The notes under the pieces are model-generated. The model saw only the letters and a program-made list of their open reading frames with translations, did not search any database and was not told where the DNA came from. Both the position numbers and the translations under genes were made by a program. Positions 1-11,443 of a DNA stretch of 64,000 nt are shown piece after piece (position 1 is the stretch's first letter; each line of letters begins with the position of its first letter). The stretch covers positions 11,532,001 through 11,596,000 of the forward strand of contig NC_060116.1 in the NCBI RefSeq assembly GCF_021155765.1, given 5' to 3'. The stretch comes from Diprion similis. Its lineage: Eukaryota; Arthropoda; Insecta; Hymenoptera; Diprionidae.

Positions 1-860
1 AGAAAATTCGACCGTTAATTTTTGATGGCGGAACCTGGATTGTTTGTCGATCGTCGATTGTTTATACGGAGAAGCCAGCGGTCGCAAAGCCCACTCAAAT
101 CCGACCTGATCATCTACTAATTGTGAGTAAAACTGATGCTTTAATATTCTATAACGCGTATAGAATCGTGATGACCTCGGCTTTTTGTAGATTGATCAGA
201 GTGAATCGGGGTGAATAAATGTCCGGATAAAAAATATTTGAAATGTAAAAACTGTAAGTAACAAAGTGAAGTGCGCGAGAAAATTCGACCTTCGAGTTTT
301 TATGGCGGCACCTGGATTGTTTGTCGATCGTCGATTGTTTATACGGAGAAGCCAGCGGTCACGAATCCCACTCAAATCCGACCTGGACATCTACTAATTG
401 TGAGTAAAATTGTGAGTAATTGAGACCTCGGATTTTCATAGATTGATCACAGTAAATCTCGGTAAATAAACGTCCGCATGAAAAACATTAAAAATGTAAA
501 AACTGTAAATGAAAACGCGAGAAAATTCGACCATTGAGTTTTTATGACGGTACCTGGTTTGTTTGTCGATCGTCGATTGTTTATACGGAGAAGCCAGCGG
601 TCACAAATTCCACTCAAATCCGACCTGGACATTTACTAATTGTGAGTAAAACTGATGCTTTAATATTATTTTAAATGAAAACGTGAAGTGCGCGAGAAAA
701 TTTAAAATTTGATCGTCAAGTTTTTGTGGCGATACCTGAATTGTTTGTCGGTCGTCGATTGTTCATACAGAGATGTTACCAGTCACAACTCTCGCTAGAA
801 TCCGGCCTGCTCATCTACTAATTGTGAGTAAAACTGATGCTTTAATATATATTCGTAGCT
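1..860. repeat. Degenerate tandem array, about four copies
   Basis: Four diverged copies of one unit follow each other. Each begins near a GAGAAAATTCGACC-like motif (about 1, 279, 520 and 694). It continues with a block containing TTGTTTGTCGATCGTCGATTG, then GGAGAAGCCAGCGGTCAC, then CACTCAAATCCGACCTG, and ends near ATCTACTAATTGTGAGTAAAA. Spacing between copies is uneven (about 278, 241 and 174 bp) because of internal deletions. The fourth copy is the most diverged. Two similar minus-strand frames of about 60 codons arise simply because the unit is repeated; they are not called genes. The array runs off the left edge, so its full length is unknown. It could be a minisatellite or satellite, or the internal repeats of a non-autonomous transposon. 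Confidence 0.85.
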
Positions 861-1372
861 CGTAGTTTGATCAGAGTGAATCCCGATAAATACATATATT
901 CAGATGAAAAACAAGAACTGTAAGTAAAAACATCAAGTACCGAAATTAACTCACAATAAAGAGACACAAAATACTTGTAGCCAATCTTGGCGTGAAATCA
1001 GGATAGAATGCCAAGCAGTTACACTATCTCAAATTACGATACTACTGACAATATTTTGCCGTCAATTGAAAGCTTATAAAGTTTGTTAATTATTAATTCA
1101 TACTGCCCCTCGTTATGGTAAATATGCTCTTTATATTATCAACTGCTTTTAGATATGCCATAGTACAATAGACTTCTGGTCGGTAACCGACTTGCATTTA
1201 TCGAACAGAATATTTCACAAATTAGTTGTACGTTATGCCATCTGTATAGATAGATTTTATGTATATCATTCAAGCACATCGTGTGCATGCAACACAACGT
1301 CGATTGCGGCGCCTCCGAGTATTGTGTCGAGATTGTGTGACCGATTAATTATTGGTCAGGAAATCACGCAAT
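861..1372. other. Spacer, no gene seen
   Basis: AT-rich sequence between the tandem array and the possible small gene at 1680. No convincing coding exon, RNA gene or repeat is visible. The short open frame at 1192-1374 (+) has no gene-like features. Confidence 0.5.
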
Positions 1373-1679
1373 AAAATGTTCTTAACGAACTTGTTACTTA
1401 AGAAAGTGAAAAGCAAGTAAGTGCATAGATTGATACTGTTTATATTTACTGTGAATAGATCGTATTAGTAATGGGCTGGGAAGTTTATTTATAGGTTAGA
1501 ATCACGGTTCAATTGCCTTACAGTAATTCACTTATAAAAGTCGACGTCTTAAAGATCATTTCATTAGTTTTTATGCGATCAGTGTTTTTTAATTTTTGTT
1601 CTTTATTCCATCCATGCCGTAATAATTACAGTAGAATTAAAAAGAACTATGCTAATTTCACTTTAATTTTAGACTCATT

Positions 1680-1969
1680 ATGGTTCAGATGGAAAGCGCT
1701 GTTACCGGGCATACGTTTAATAAAATACGCGAAAGGCTCGCCGACAAGCTAGAAATACTGCGATTTGATCCACATAGTAAGTGATTTTATTCAACATTCT
1801 TGATCTTTTAGTCTTGTAATTCAATATACTTGGTCTATAACAGGCTTTCTTATTTTTCGTATTGCTCGCTAATTCGTACGTTTGTCAGGTGAATGATTTG
1901 TCGATTTTTTTCATTTCAGTACAACAGATAAGTTTGTACAGAGAGAAAAAGAAGATTCGCAGTATGTAA
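1680..1969 (+). CDS. Possible small two-exon gene, unrecognised protein
   Basis: A possible short gene. A non-coding leader could end at a good donor (GTAAGT) at 1417. An acceptor (TTTTAG) at 1672 opens the next exon, where an ATG at 1680 begins MVQMESAVTGHTFNKIRERL. That exon ends at 1776 before GTAAGTG, in phase 1. After a pyrimidine-rich acceptor at 1919 the frame continues from 1920 with QQISLYREKKKIR and stops at TAA 1967-1969, giving about 48 aa. The product is charged and predicted helical, without signal peptide or membrane segment. A good donor (GTATGT) at 1963 would instead extend the gene to the right. I do not recognise the family. Consistent splice phases and amino-acid composition argue for real coding sequence; the short length argues against. 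Confidence 0.45.
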
Positions 1970-3714
1970 TGGTTTTTCTCTGACACTTCGCTGTAATATT
2001 AAATAGTGAACTAAGGATTGAATTAAAATGTAATGTCTTAAGAGTCAATGCATTCTATCATTTCAATCTCCCAATGGCGCTGCTTAGACTTTTCAATTGC
2101 AAGAAGTTGGCAGGCTAAGTAATTCCGTGTAATTTATTTTATTCAAATGTACATTCTACTGAGTAATCCATGTATACATCATATTGAAAACAATATATTC
2201 ATTACACTAGAATTGTATATAGATTTTTTTATTTACATACATATTACTTTTGGCTTTCAACTCTCAATATATTATATTATTACTATAAAACAGATTTACT
2301 TAAAATTAGCTAAAACAGGGAAACGGTTTCGAAAACATTTGTAAAAAAAATATAACAAAATTATGATAACGTAATGTATATTACGATATGTATTAAACCT
2401 AGTTGAAGTACAGTTAGTCTGTTTGGTTTAGTCACACTCTACGTTACAGAAAATAAAAACATTGGATTTGCTGCTGATTATTAACAGCGTTTTCAGCTCA
2501 CATTGTTCCGCTGTATTCTGTTGCACCGGTACAATAATTATGCACGTTAACATATGTAAAATTACTGTTCAGGTGCAACAGTACAGAGAAGAACATGGCT
2601 GAACAATGTAAGTAGAAAATGCTGCAAAATGTATCAAGAATTAAACCCTATGTTTACAAGATGATTTTGAGAATTTCAAATAACCCCCAAGAATCCCTGC
2701 AAAGCGTGCGACTAAGCAGAATAATCAAACTGTACTGATTGTGCGATTTGTTGTGAGATATTATGAATCTATAAATATAAATAGCGAGAGTTAATTGCAT
2801 ATCTTTCATTTGTCACATTTTTAAACTTTACCACTTTTTAACCAATTAAAATCACGACAATGAGTCAGGGAGACTAAAATCGGTGAAAATGTGATAATGC
2901 AAAAACAAATAGATACATAATTTACCTACTATTTACCGAAATGAAAATGGTTTACGTACCAAAGAATTAAATATCGATTTAGGCTCTATGAATACTTTTA
3001 AATAAAATTCCATATTAGAAAAAACAAACAGGCTGTTTTTCATGGCATGAAGGAACTTGAGTTGTAAATAAATTATACTTGTCATTTCATCACGTGGCTG
3101 AAATTAATCAAATCTAATAGGATAAATCTATTTGTCCCAAGCACCTTTGCAGTAACACTAAAACTATGATTAATTGTTGAAAAAATCATAGTTACAACAG
3201 TACGTATGATGTATGTACGTATGACGTATGTTGTTTGTATCTTAAAATAGGCACGGTATTGTAACAGTATTAACTTTAATCTTTGTATATTTTGAAACTC
3301 TGGCATTGAAATACTTTTCTTGCTACTGACTCAAGATTTTTTCTTACATTTATTCAGACATTCGAGCGAATAATATATCTTTTAGAGGTGTTTCAAATTT
3401 GACTAGATTGTATATCATCTACACGGTAAACTTTTCTTAAACTATATGACTCGTCAAAGAAGTTTTTCATATTATTTTGATTTAAAAAGTAACAAGTTAT
3501 GATAAAAAAGTTTGCACCATACGCTAAGACTTGTATAAGAAAATAAAAGATTCATTAGCTCAATTCACAGTGCCTGTAATCACGACACAATCATTCTATG
3601 AAATAATTGCTATGAGATTTGATCCCGATTCCAATAGTGAATATTATAGTATCAGAAATTTGAACGTATTTGACGAATAGAATTAGTGCGCTTACACAAT
3701 GGTTTGTTCAGCGC
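1970..3714. other. norpA: Spacer and probable norpA 3' UTR
   Basis: Apart from the hairpin at 2485-2624 no gene is clear. The right part is probably the 3' untranslated region of the minus-strand norpA gene. A minus-strand AATAAA at 3349-3354 lies about 360 bp after the norpA stop codon and is a candidate polyadenylation signal, though other AT-rich matches exist. Confidence 0.4.
2485..2624. repeat. Imperfect inverted repeat (hairpin)
   Basis: Left arm 2485-2526 and right arm 2573-2624 are imperfect reverse complements. Matching blocks include CTGTTGCAC with GTGCAACAG, ACATTGTTC with GAACAATGT, and CAGCGTTTTC with GAAAATGCTG. The loop is about 46 bp. It may be a small foldback element or a transcribed hairpin. 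An apparent splice acceptor at 2572 lies in the right arm, so exon calls here should be treated with caution. Confidence 0.6.
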
Positions 3715-3783
3715 TCATACGTAGAACTCAGTTTTTGGGCCTAGTTCGTACTCAATTTCTTCATTTTTGTACATTTCCAGTAC
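3715..3783 (-). CDS. norpA: norpA last coding exon with PDZ-ligand tail TEFYV
   Basis: A 69-bp exon. Exon 17 has a donor GCG|GTAAGA at 3873, and an acceptor TTTCACAG lies just before 3783. The join is phase 0 and reads [13 protein letters not shown], then LGPKTEFYV and TGA. NorpA proteins end in a short tail that binds PDZ domains of the INAD scaffold (fly NorpA ends FCA), so EFYV is likely the equivalent. Ignoring the splice gives a different tail that reads [11 protein letters not shown] before a stop at 3811. Confidence 0.85.
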   Translation of the reverse strand, partial: VLEMYKNEEIEYELGPKTEFYV

Positions 3784-6700
3784 CTGTGAAATCACGAATT
3801 ATCAACATTATTATCGGTATCTTCTCCTATGTTGCTTACAAAATAATCCATCATTGCAGAGCAGCATTCTTACCGCATTTATATCTTTTTGTAAGTCCTC
3901 AAGTTGTTTATCATGAATAACTTTCAGTTTATCCTTTTCTCTGGCTTGAACGATTTGTGCTATTTTTCTTTCTTCCATAAACTTTTTCGTATTATTTTGC
4001 TGCTTCTCTCTCAGTCTTCCCTCCTTGATGCCCCTCGTCTTAAGTGTTTTATCATTCATTACTTCGCGCATACTTTCAACTGACAATCGCGCTTGACGTA
4101 TATTCATTTCCTTGAGTTCGCGCTCGTGCCTCGCTGCTAATTGTTTCAGTTGTGTAATTTGTGCTGCCGTGCACATTTTGCGCAGTTGGGCGCGTCGTTC
4201 TTCGAGATGCGCTCGTTGAAGATCCTTTTCTTCTCGGCGTTGTCTTTCTGCTAGTCGTGACCACTGGGCGGTCTGTTCTGATACTGCTCTACGAACACTC
4301 GGATCACGTGATAATTCCAATTTACTGTAAATTGAAATCGAATTGTAAATATTATGATTCATCTCTTCTACACTCGTATTACTCTTAAAGTTTGACTAAC
4401 AGTAAGGTCTATAGAACCTTCTGACTGTAATCTGTTGTTTAAAATTCCGTTTCATCTATCTTTGAAAGTAACGCTTACTTTTTTCCTTTGATGATTTTCT
4501 CAATTGCTGCGCACTGCTGTTTTTGCACAGTAATTTTTTCCTTCTGATGCCTTTTTTTTATAGACTCTAATTCCTTCTGTTGCTTCCTGGAAACTTTTTG
4601 GTATCCTTTTTCTTGTCTCAGTGATTCCACAGTGATAGGTTCGAACATCATTTCCTCTGTACAGCAAGAAAAATGTTTTAGAAGTTATTCTTTCACTAAA
4701 TTCGGGTTATGCATCGAGACCGTATCGTTTGTGATGTAAGTATAAAATTTGAACATACCCCGAGGCTTTGCTACTTCGTGGTGATGCAGAGGAGCTTCGA
4801 TATTGGTCTTATTGTCACTCTCTTCAATACCAAGCCCGCGCATTTTGGTTTGTGCGGCAGCTTCAGCCTTTCGATCTACTCGTGGTGCAGTCAGTGCTTC
4901 CATAAAATCTTCATACACATAGAAAATTATCTTGATTAGCTATAGATTTCAAAATGGCGGATTTTTGTATGAAATAAACTTATAACTCATTGAAAATTTG
5001 TGCTGATGCACCTTGAAAGCCGTCGGGAACGTAAATCTTGAGCTCTATATTACAGAAGAGCATGGGAAGAGACATGGGGAAATTGGCTTCCGTGCGTAGG
5101 GCGACGTGACGATAACCGGACTGTAATCCATCCAAAGGAACGATTCTCTGTCCTAATAGTTTGCCATTCGATTCATCATAAACAGCAAAACGCAAGGCTG
5201 CTAGATCGGGTAACACTACTTTGCGAAAGAGGAATGGCTCCTCATTGTACACGGGGTTCAATCCATTGGCTTGAACAACTCGAGTGCGAAACTCTTTCCT
5301 TATTGTATCAGTCGGTAAACCATACATTTCCACTTCCACATATGTACCGACCTTTTTGTCTGATAAAAACTGTCCAGCAATTACCTGCCGGTGGGATGTA
5401 AAGAGAAAAATTACAGCTCGCACTTCTTATGTTCAAAACTGAAATAATTTCGTAAATTTCTTGACTTATTTTGTGTTTCTAATGTACATGCCTGTACACT
5501 GCACTGTGTGGCGATGACTCCGTCAACAGGACTTTCAGCAAATGGATCAAAACTGCGGTCAGCACGTCTCATAAAATCTGGCTTTAATAAATAACCAGAG
5601 GATCCATTGTACTCGAACTTTCCCTGGTTCAATTGCATCGGGAGGTCTGCAGTTTGAAAATTCAATGATACCATTTGGCACCCAGCGTTCCAGAACACCT
5701 GTGCAAGTATTTAGACAGCAGTTAGGGTCGCGGATATAACGTCTCAGGCACAGTTATTTTGATTCAAAGTAAGATGTTGGATAATTAGTTGGAGTTACAG
5801 TGAATTAATGAATTATTGACAGTATTCACCTGAGGCATATAATTGGAAGAGTCAGCTCTGGTACCCTTTGGATATATTCTACTCATTTGCCGTTTGTTGT
5901 AATTTACAAATTCAATCGCAGATGTTTTCAAATAATTTAATCCTGCAGTCTCGGCAAAAGACGACATGTTGTAATGAATATTCTTTTCTGTACAAAGATA
6001 GTCATATTGGTATTGCGATGATTAAAATACATGCATTATTTTGCACAAACGGTAGCGATGTAAGTGCAAATAAATTAGTGTTAAAATTAATAACTCACGC
6101 TCCGCAACACTGAATCCTTGAAACTTGATTGGCTGGGCGTAGTTTACCATCGACGACAGCCATGGGTGAACATTGGTTGTACTGCCGGTATAAGGTGTCA
6201 ATTCAAAGCTTTCTCCGACACTACCGCTTCCTTGAGTTGGTAGGACCACACCTGCTGGGACTACAGCTTCGGCTGCTACGACTATTTCTTCCTGTGGGAT
6301 GACATGTTAAATTATTTCACACCAATGCCAAATTCAATGTCGTTAAATGTCTATCAGGTTTAAACATTGAAGTTATTAAGTCAACCTTTATAGGTTGTTG
6401 GTCTACGACAGATGCTGTAGTTGGTATTGCACTGGCATCTTCTTTAACTTCATCTTCAATGACAAATTGGCCTTGTTTGAAAAGTTCTAGTTCGTGCTTT
6501 TCCACTTCAGGTTTTAATCGCTTATTTTTTATGAGGATCTTTCTCTTTAACATGTTCGGTGGTGGAAGACTCACGCCTTGTTCCAGCTGATGACAAATAT
6601 AATTGATTAGTTTAATGAATACTATGCGAGGTCAGGTGCTCGCATAATTCTTTAGTTGACTTACAGGGTATTCTTTCAACGGTTCTTTTAACAACAAGTC

Positions 6701-9051
6701 TCCCAATATCTCGTCACAGTATTTGGCTAATTTATATTGTTGCTTTTTACTACAGTGGTTCTCAAAACTTAGTATAACAGGATATTCGGAAGTAACAAAC
6801 GCTGTGTCTCGCACTGCGTATATAACATCCCTGAACAAGATGTCCGTACACATTGCTTTTCCGTGGGTTATAATTGGTTCCTCGTCTTCGCCTTTTCCGT
6901 CCCAGCAATCCAATTCGACACATCTATAAAAAAATTTTTTATTAATATAAGCGTAAAACAAATCAGAATTTGGCAGAGTTATTGGCTAAATCAATTCACC
7001 TGCATCCAGCAAGTAACACTTGTCTATACATTTCTACGCTACTTTTACCACCGAATTGTCTTCCGCTTAGATACGTGTTATGACTTGAGTTTATGTAGTA
7101 GTGGGATAAAGGTTGGTCCATATCCATGTAAATATCAAGCCGATCTAGAAATACAGGTGCATTTTCATCGGACATCAAATACCGAATGAAACCATCCTTT
7201 GTCATTGTTTCTGTAATCAAGTTTCAACAAGCTCGCTTATACACAGGTCGATCATTTGTGATTTACGAATTTCAGTATCACCGTAAAGTAAGAAACAAAC
7301 GTACTGTTAACTCGTGCTTCTTCATTCTTTTCGTAATCGTTAATAATCTCCGTTGCTCGCTTCTCGTCGTAAAGTGGGCATAAAATTTCATTCAACGTTG
7401 GATCTCTTTGTTTTTCATTCAAAAACGTTATCAACTGTTCCATATTAATTGTATCAGCTTTCCCTTGAGTTCTGTATTCACATAATATAATGGCAAAACA
7501 TTAGCGTACAATGATTTCAAAGCCTGCCTAAGCATTTTGAGTGAAATTCTAATAATAGTCAAAAGATTGTTAAAAATTATTCCAATTCTTATATGCAATT
7601 ATATTTAGTCTGGCAGTAGGTACTGTAAAATTTAAATCTTATCATTTTTGCAAACAGTACTCACATCGATTGAAATAATTCCTCTATATCATTTCTTGGA
7701 CATATTTTATGATATAGTTCATAAAATTTATCGAATGTAAAGTCATCTGGCTCTATAACGTCATTCTGTAAAAAGAGAATTTGACCATTGTGCACAATAG
7801 TGATAGTTTTTTTTTTATGAAAATAATACAGAGGTCATTATTCACAGATTTTACAGTACCTTTCCACTTGGTAAATCTAAATCAGCCAGACATTGATACA
7901 CCAATTTTTCAGTCTTCCCTGAGGCGAATGTTCTCGCAACTACTTTAACTGGTACTTTTCCGATTGGATCGACCAACATTCGTAGTCTCATCCAACTAGA
8001 ACAAGAAATAATTTCTATTAGATGCAGTACAATATTTATGCGACGTAAGGTGTACTAGGAATTATTTTCATCTGATATTTTAAAGTACTTCTTTGCGAAT
8101 TAGTTCGGCAGAAAAATTAAACGTGACAGGAAAATCTTTAATCAAGTGAAATTAGTGATAAAGAATTGCGTCATACTGTTTTTTAAGGCAAGTTAACGGG
8201 CAAACATTGTTAGCCTTCACGTTGTGCGTTATTGTTCGGAGGCCATCCAACCATGTCTGTAACATGAAACGGCATGATAAATATTGTTTTCGTGTATTGT
8301 GAATACATATCGAATAACCGGATATTTAAAATTATTTTGTCTGTGTTTTGATAAAAATAGTACCAAGTCGGCATGTGTCATTTTCAATACAGTTCAAGTT
8401 GGATCATAGAGACCTGTGAATTCTATTATAAAATTTACAGAACCTTTGCAGTTGCTGCATCTGGGCACACGATGTGTTGATAATTAATATTCGTATAATC
8501 TACACCTGAACAAATGGTCAGACTTCTTTCTTCCAATTGATCTTCGTGTTTGCCTCCTAGTTTGTCGTATAACTTTGGATCCTGTGTGCATAACGTAATT
8601 GATGAAAACAATTGAAACATATAGAAACATTTTCACTAAACTCTGCACATATTGTTGAGGTATAAGATACCTAGAATACAACGTACAAAGTTTGTTGAAA
8701 TTTTACTAAACACAGTAAAATTCTTACCTTCGGAATACCGCCTGCCCTAACGTCGCTGACTTGACATAGTTCAATAACATCTCCGTCCTAGAGAGAGGAT
8801 TCATTATCAGTTATTTATGAATTATGCTAAGAACTTGTGGAGTTATTTTGAATTTGTCGTTCAAAATATTTTGGTCTCACCTTTCCCTCGCTTTTCCAGT
8901 AAATGAAGAATCCATACTCGTCAACTTTGAACAAACAATTCACCTCTATTTCAGTGTTATCCTTTTCCTCCGACCATCTATCGAACACGCATCCTGTGCG
9001 CAAAGGTTCCGGCACTTCAATTTGCCAGTTAAATTCGAATCGTTTTGTCAT
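3715..9051 (-). CDS. norpA: Phospholipase C-beta, NorpA type, 18 exons, complete
   Basis: Hydrolyses PIP2 to IP3 and diacylglycerol downstream of Gq; in insects it is the light-transduction PLC of photoreceptors. Coding exons in gene order: 9051-8881, 8787-8728, 8581-8444, 8256-8177, 7995-7860, 7765-7665, 7471-7305, 7210-7000, 6923-6665, 6586-6386, 6291-6099, 5987-5830, 5698-5492, 5384-5012, 4908-4759, 4656-4479, 4324-3874, 3783-3715. All phases join, giving about 1,100 aa, close to the length recalled for fly NorpA. The N-terminal PH-like region starts MTKRFEFNW and EF hands follow. The X box has NSSHNTYL (His328, Asn329), VELDCW (Glu358, Asp360), THGKAMCTD (His375) and SFENHC (Glu409), matching catalytic and calcium residues of PLC. 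The Y box contains [15 protein letters not shown] and [17 protein letters not shown]2 domain and a long charged coiled coil end the protein. The C2 region fits NorpA (PLC-beta4 type) better than Plc21C. Confidence 0.97.
5385..5491 (-). other. norpA: Probable GC-AG intron of norpA
   Basis: Exon 13 must end in phase 0 because the next exon opens with GTA ATT GCT GGA (VIAG) after a clean CAG. The only join that keeps the conserved QCSV-x-VIAGQF spacing is after GTACAG, which puts GCATGT at the 5' splice site. A GT donor six bases earlier (AGT|GTACAG) would delete two conserved residues. The intron is 107 bp. Confidence 0.75.
7000..7210 (-). CDS. norpA: norpA exon 8: start of the catalytic X box
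   Basis: This exon encodes the end of the EF-hand region and the start of the catalytic barrel. [20 protein letters not shown] is followed by [16 protein letters not shown], which carries the first catalytic histidine. Acceptor CAG at 7211-7213 and donor GTGAAT before 7000; phases 1 in and 2 out. The next exon (6923-6665) completes the X box with the calcium-binding Glu and Asp of VELDCW and the second catalytic His. Confidence 0.95.
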
Positions 9052-10565
9052 TTTTTCTGGCAAGTTTTACAAGCCTAGGCTTGTGTAAGTGCAGAATCTT
9101 TTATCCTTGAAAAAAAGAAGACGGTAACGCACCAGCGATTATACCATTCTGATAATCTAATAACGATACAAAGCATAAACGAGTTTTATAATTTGTTTGA
9201 TCAAGTGCTTTTGGCGATAAATTAATTGGGATAATTTATTTTTGTTTTTTCTTTCTTTTTTCTCGATCCCGCGTTGTGCCGCTGTGCGTGCGTATCCTCA
9301 TCTTAAAATATTGAAAATAATATTTAGATAAGTTTGTATATCGAAGAAGTCAAGGTCCTAATTCTATATATAGAATCTGAACTATGCGTTTATCCGAAAG
9401 CCTAGACTTGACGTTAGTTTCTTTGATCATTTCTGTTCGAAAAACTGTTAAGAGAATTGCTGCCAAGTACAATATAACAGTGAAGTAACGAATCCCTATT
9501 TCTCTGACTTGAGAGCCCATTTCATATAACAAATAATTGTGGTACAAACAATTCTCTCGGTAGTTAACAGCGATAGATACGGATAATTATCGATGGTATT
9601 AGCATGCTAAAACATTAACATGGCCTTTCAGTATACAAGATTATACCGACTGGTTGGCAGTTATTAATCAAAGATTGAACATCATTTTCTTGCAGGTAAA
9701 TTTAAATAATTTAAATCACTGGTTTTGAAATTAACAAATAGATTTCACATATGTTTTCAGGGGAATATAATCTCTGCAGAGTTGTTTTGATAGCTGGTTT
9801 AAAAATAGGAAGATCGTTTCATATCCAAAAATTGTTTAGAAATACTTTTACTCAATAATTATCAGACTTCTGATTCTATATAGCAAACCCCCCCCCCCCC
9901 CCCTAATTTCTGTATCGACTCACATTATGTTCACAAATAAGTATACAAGATAGAAAATTTCTCAGCTCTAAACCAAAATTAGATTCCGATGTTTACTCTG
10001 TATGTGTATACACGGTAGATTCGACTTATGTGTGCATGGTGCATATATCGTTGTTTTCGACCTGTCAGACGGGATAGACGTACACAAGAATAATTTATCC
10101 TCGATATTATGATTTGTGAAACTTGATTCACCGATAAGAGCGTTGAATATCCTGCAGCAGAGAAGTTAGTTTTTGGTTGAACAATGTTTGCGTGTCTGTT
10201 TATTCAAATGTGTTTGCTATGCGTGAGAAAACTAACAATTAAGTAGAGAATCACATTTTTATAGGTAATATTCACGTCGCGAGAATAAACGAATCGAGTG
10301 AATTGATCCAGGATGCTGTTTAGCTCGAGGATTTATTCCCGAGTTTCACGTTTAGGGTGAGGACGATGCGACTTATGAAATACACAAGTGTTTAATGTTT
10401 TCGCTAATTAATAAATATCACGTCCAACTCCTGTACAAAAGACGTCGTTTAGTACTTGAACAACTTACTGCTCGCTCTGCTCTCTGGTATTGACTTTTAT
10501 AGCTCGTGGGAGCCCTTCATTTTTGATATCTTGACGCGATAACGATCCAACGAATTATACCTTGA
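9052..10565. other. norpA upstream region, no other gene seen
   Basis: The norpA 5' untranslated region and promoter should lie here or further right, but no TATA box or defined leader exon could be fixed. It contains a 16-base C run at 9888-9903. The rest is AT-rich without convincing exons. Confidence 0.4.
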
Positions 10566-10943
10566 TTAAATGGAAAAACAATAAGGGGGGAAGTAAGTCA
10601 CTCGATTCTCCGATACTAAATTAGGAATCAAAGAAACCAAAATTTCTTCGAACACCACGAAGCCAGCGAGGCGGGCAGCACTAACAGCTCGTGTGACTGC
10701 GCGTCTCTGTGTGTATTCTTCTAATATACATTCGCAAAGTGGCTGCTGTATCTCTGCCGATTCGTGTATGCATGCACTTACATACTTACATTCAGCTTGA
10801 TATCGACTGCTTGATGCTTCGCTTGCCCTGGGACTTCCGAATTCAATCTGCGCATGCCTAGTGCTGCTGGATTTTTCTGTCACGCGAGTCTTTTTATCCA
10901 CCGAGTTGCCGTTTTCGTTATCACGTGTCGATACGCGTGCCAT
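10566..10943 (-). CDS. Unrecognised open frame, possible first exon
   Basis: An ATG at 10943 opens 125 codons, starting MARVSTRDNENGNSVDKKTR. The first 50 residues are rich in Ser, Arg, Lys and Glu and look more protein-like than the rest. A strong donor (GTAAGTATG) occurs inside the frame after AGCTGAAT near 10787, so only the first 50 or so residues may be coding, with further exons lying left of it. There is no recognisable domain, signal peptide or membrane segment. It may equally be a chance open frame. Same strand as norpA, about 1.5 kb upstream of its ATG. Confidence 0.3.
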   Translation of the reverse strand: MARVSTRDNENGNSVDKKTRVTEKSSSTRHAQIEFGSPRASEASSSRYQAECKYVSACIHESAEIQQPLCECILEEYTQRRAVTRAVSAARLAGFVVFEEILVSLIPNLVSENRVTYFPPYCFSI

Positions 10944-11038
10944 TTAGTTCTTATCATTTCATGAGCAGTTAGTGGCTTATCAGTGATCGGTAATACAGAA
11001 TCTTGTATAAATCTCAATCATGTATACTTTTTTTCTAT

Positions 11039-11443
11039 TTCAAAATTCAAGTCGAAAATATTGCTCGAGGTAACGAAAGAAAAATGCTGTCCAAGTTTCA
11101 GCTCTTAATATTAATATTTAGAGTCGCCTCACCACGATTTTCTATTTCCCATTTAAGCAATATGGGATAAATTTGTTCTTCCGACAAAAACTACGGAATT
11201 TTATCACATTTAAAATGATAAGAGACGACGCTTGTAGAGCGTTCTACTGCCTAGAATAATATGTTCTGGTCTAATAATGAGTAAGCTAATCTGTTGGCGA
11301 GTACAACAAATTTTTCTCGCGTCGTTTAAATGGGAAATAGAAAATCGCCACGAGGCACCTCTAAATATTAATATTAAGAGCTCGAACTTGGACAGTATAT
11401 TTTTTTCATCATTTCGAAGAATATTTTCGACTTGAGTTTTGAA
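11039..11443. mobile_element. Foldback / MITE-like inverted-repeat element
   Basis: Two arms of about 118 bp (11039-11156 and 11326-11443) are reverse complements with few mismatches. Examples are TTCAAAATTCAAGTCG with CGACTTGAGTTTTGAA, and GATTTTCTATTTCCCATTTAA with TTAAATGGGAAATAGAAAATC. Both share TTAATATTAATATTTAGAG-type cores. Weaker similarity may extend the arms inward to about 11185 and 11293. The middle has no coding frame. This is typical of a non-autonomous DNA transposon or a long foldback repeat; target-site duplications were not identified. Confidence 0.75.

Noticed and set aside
196..632. Two similar minus-strand frames of about 60 codons starting MSRSDLSGI
   Set aside because: They are the same stretch of the tandem unit read twice, with no start context or gene signals.
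2573..2671. Possible extra exon of the small gene, joining in phase from the donor at 1963
   Set aside because: It lies in the right arm of the hairpin, so the acceptor and open frame may be by-products of that repeat.
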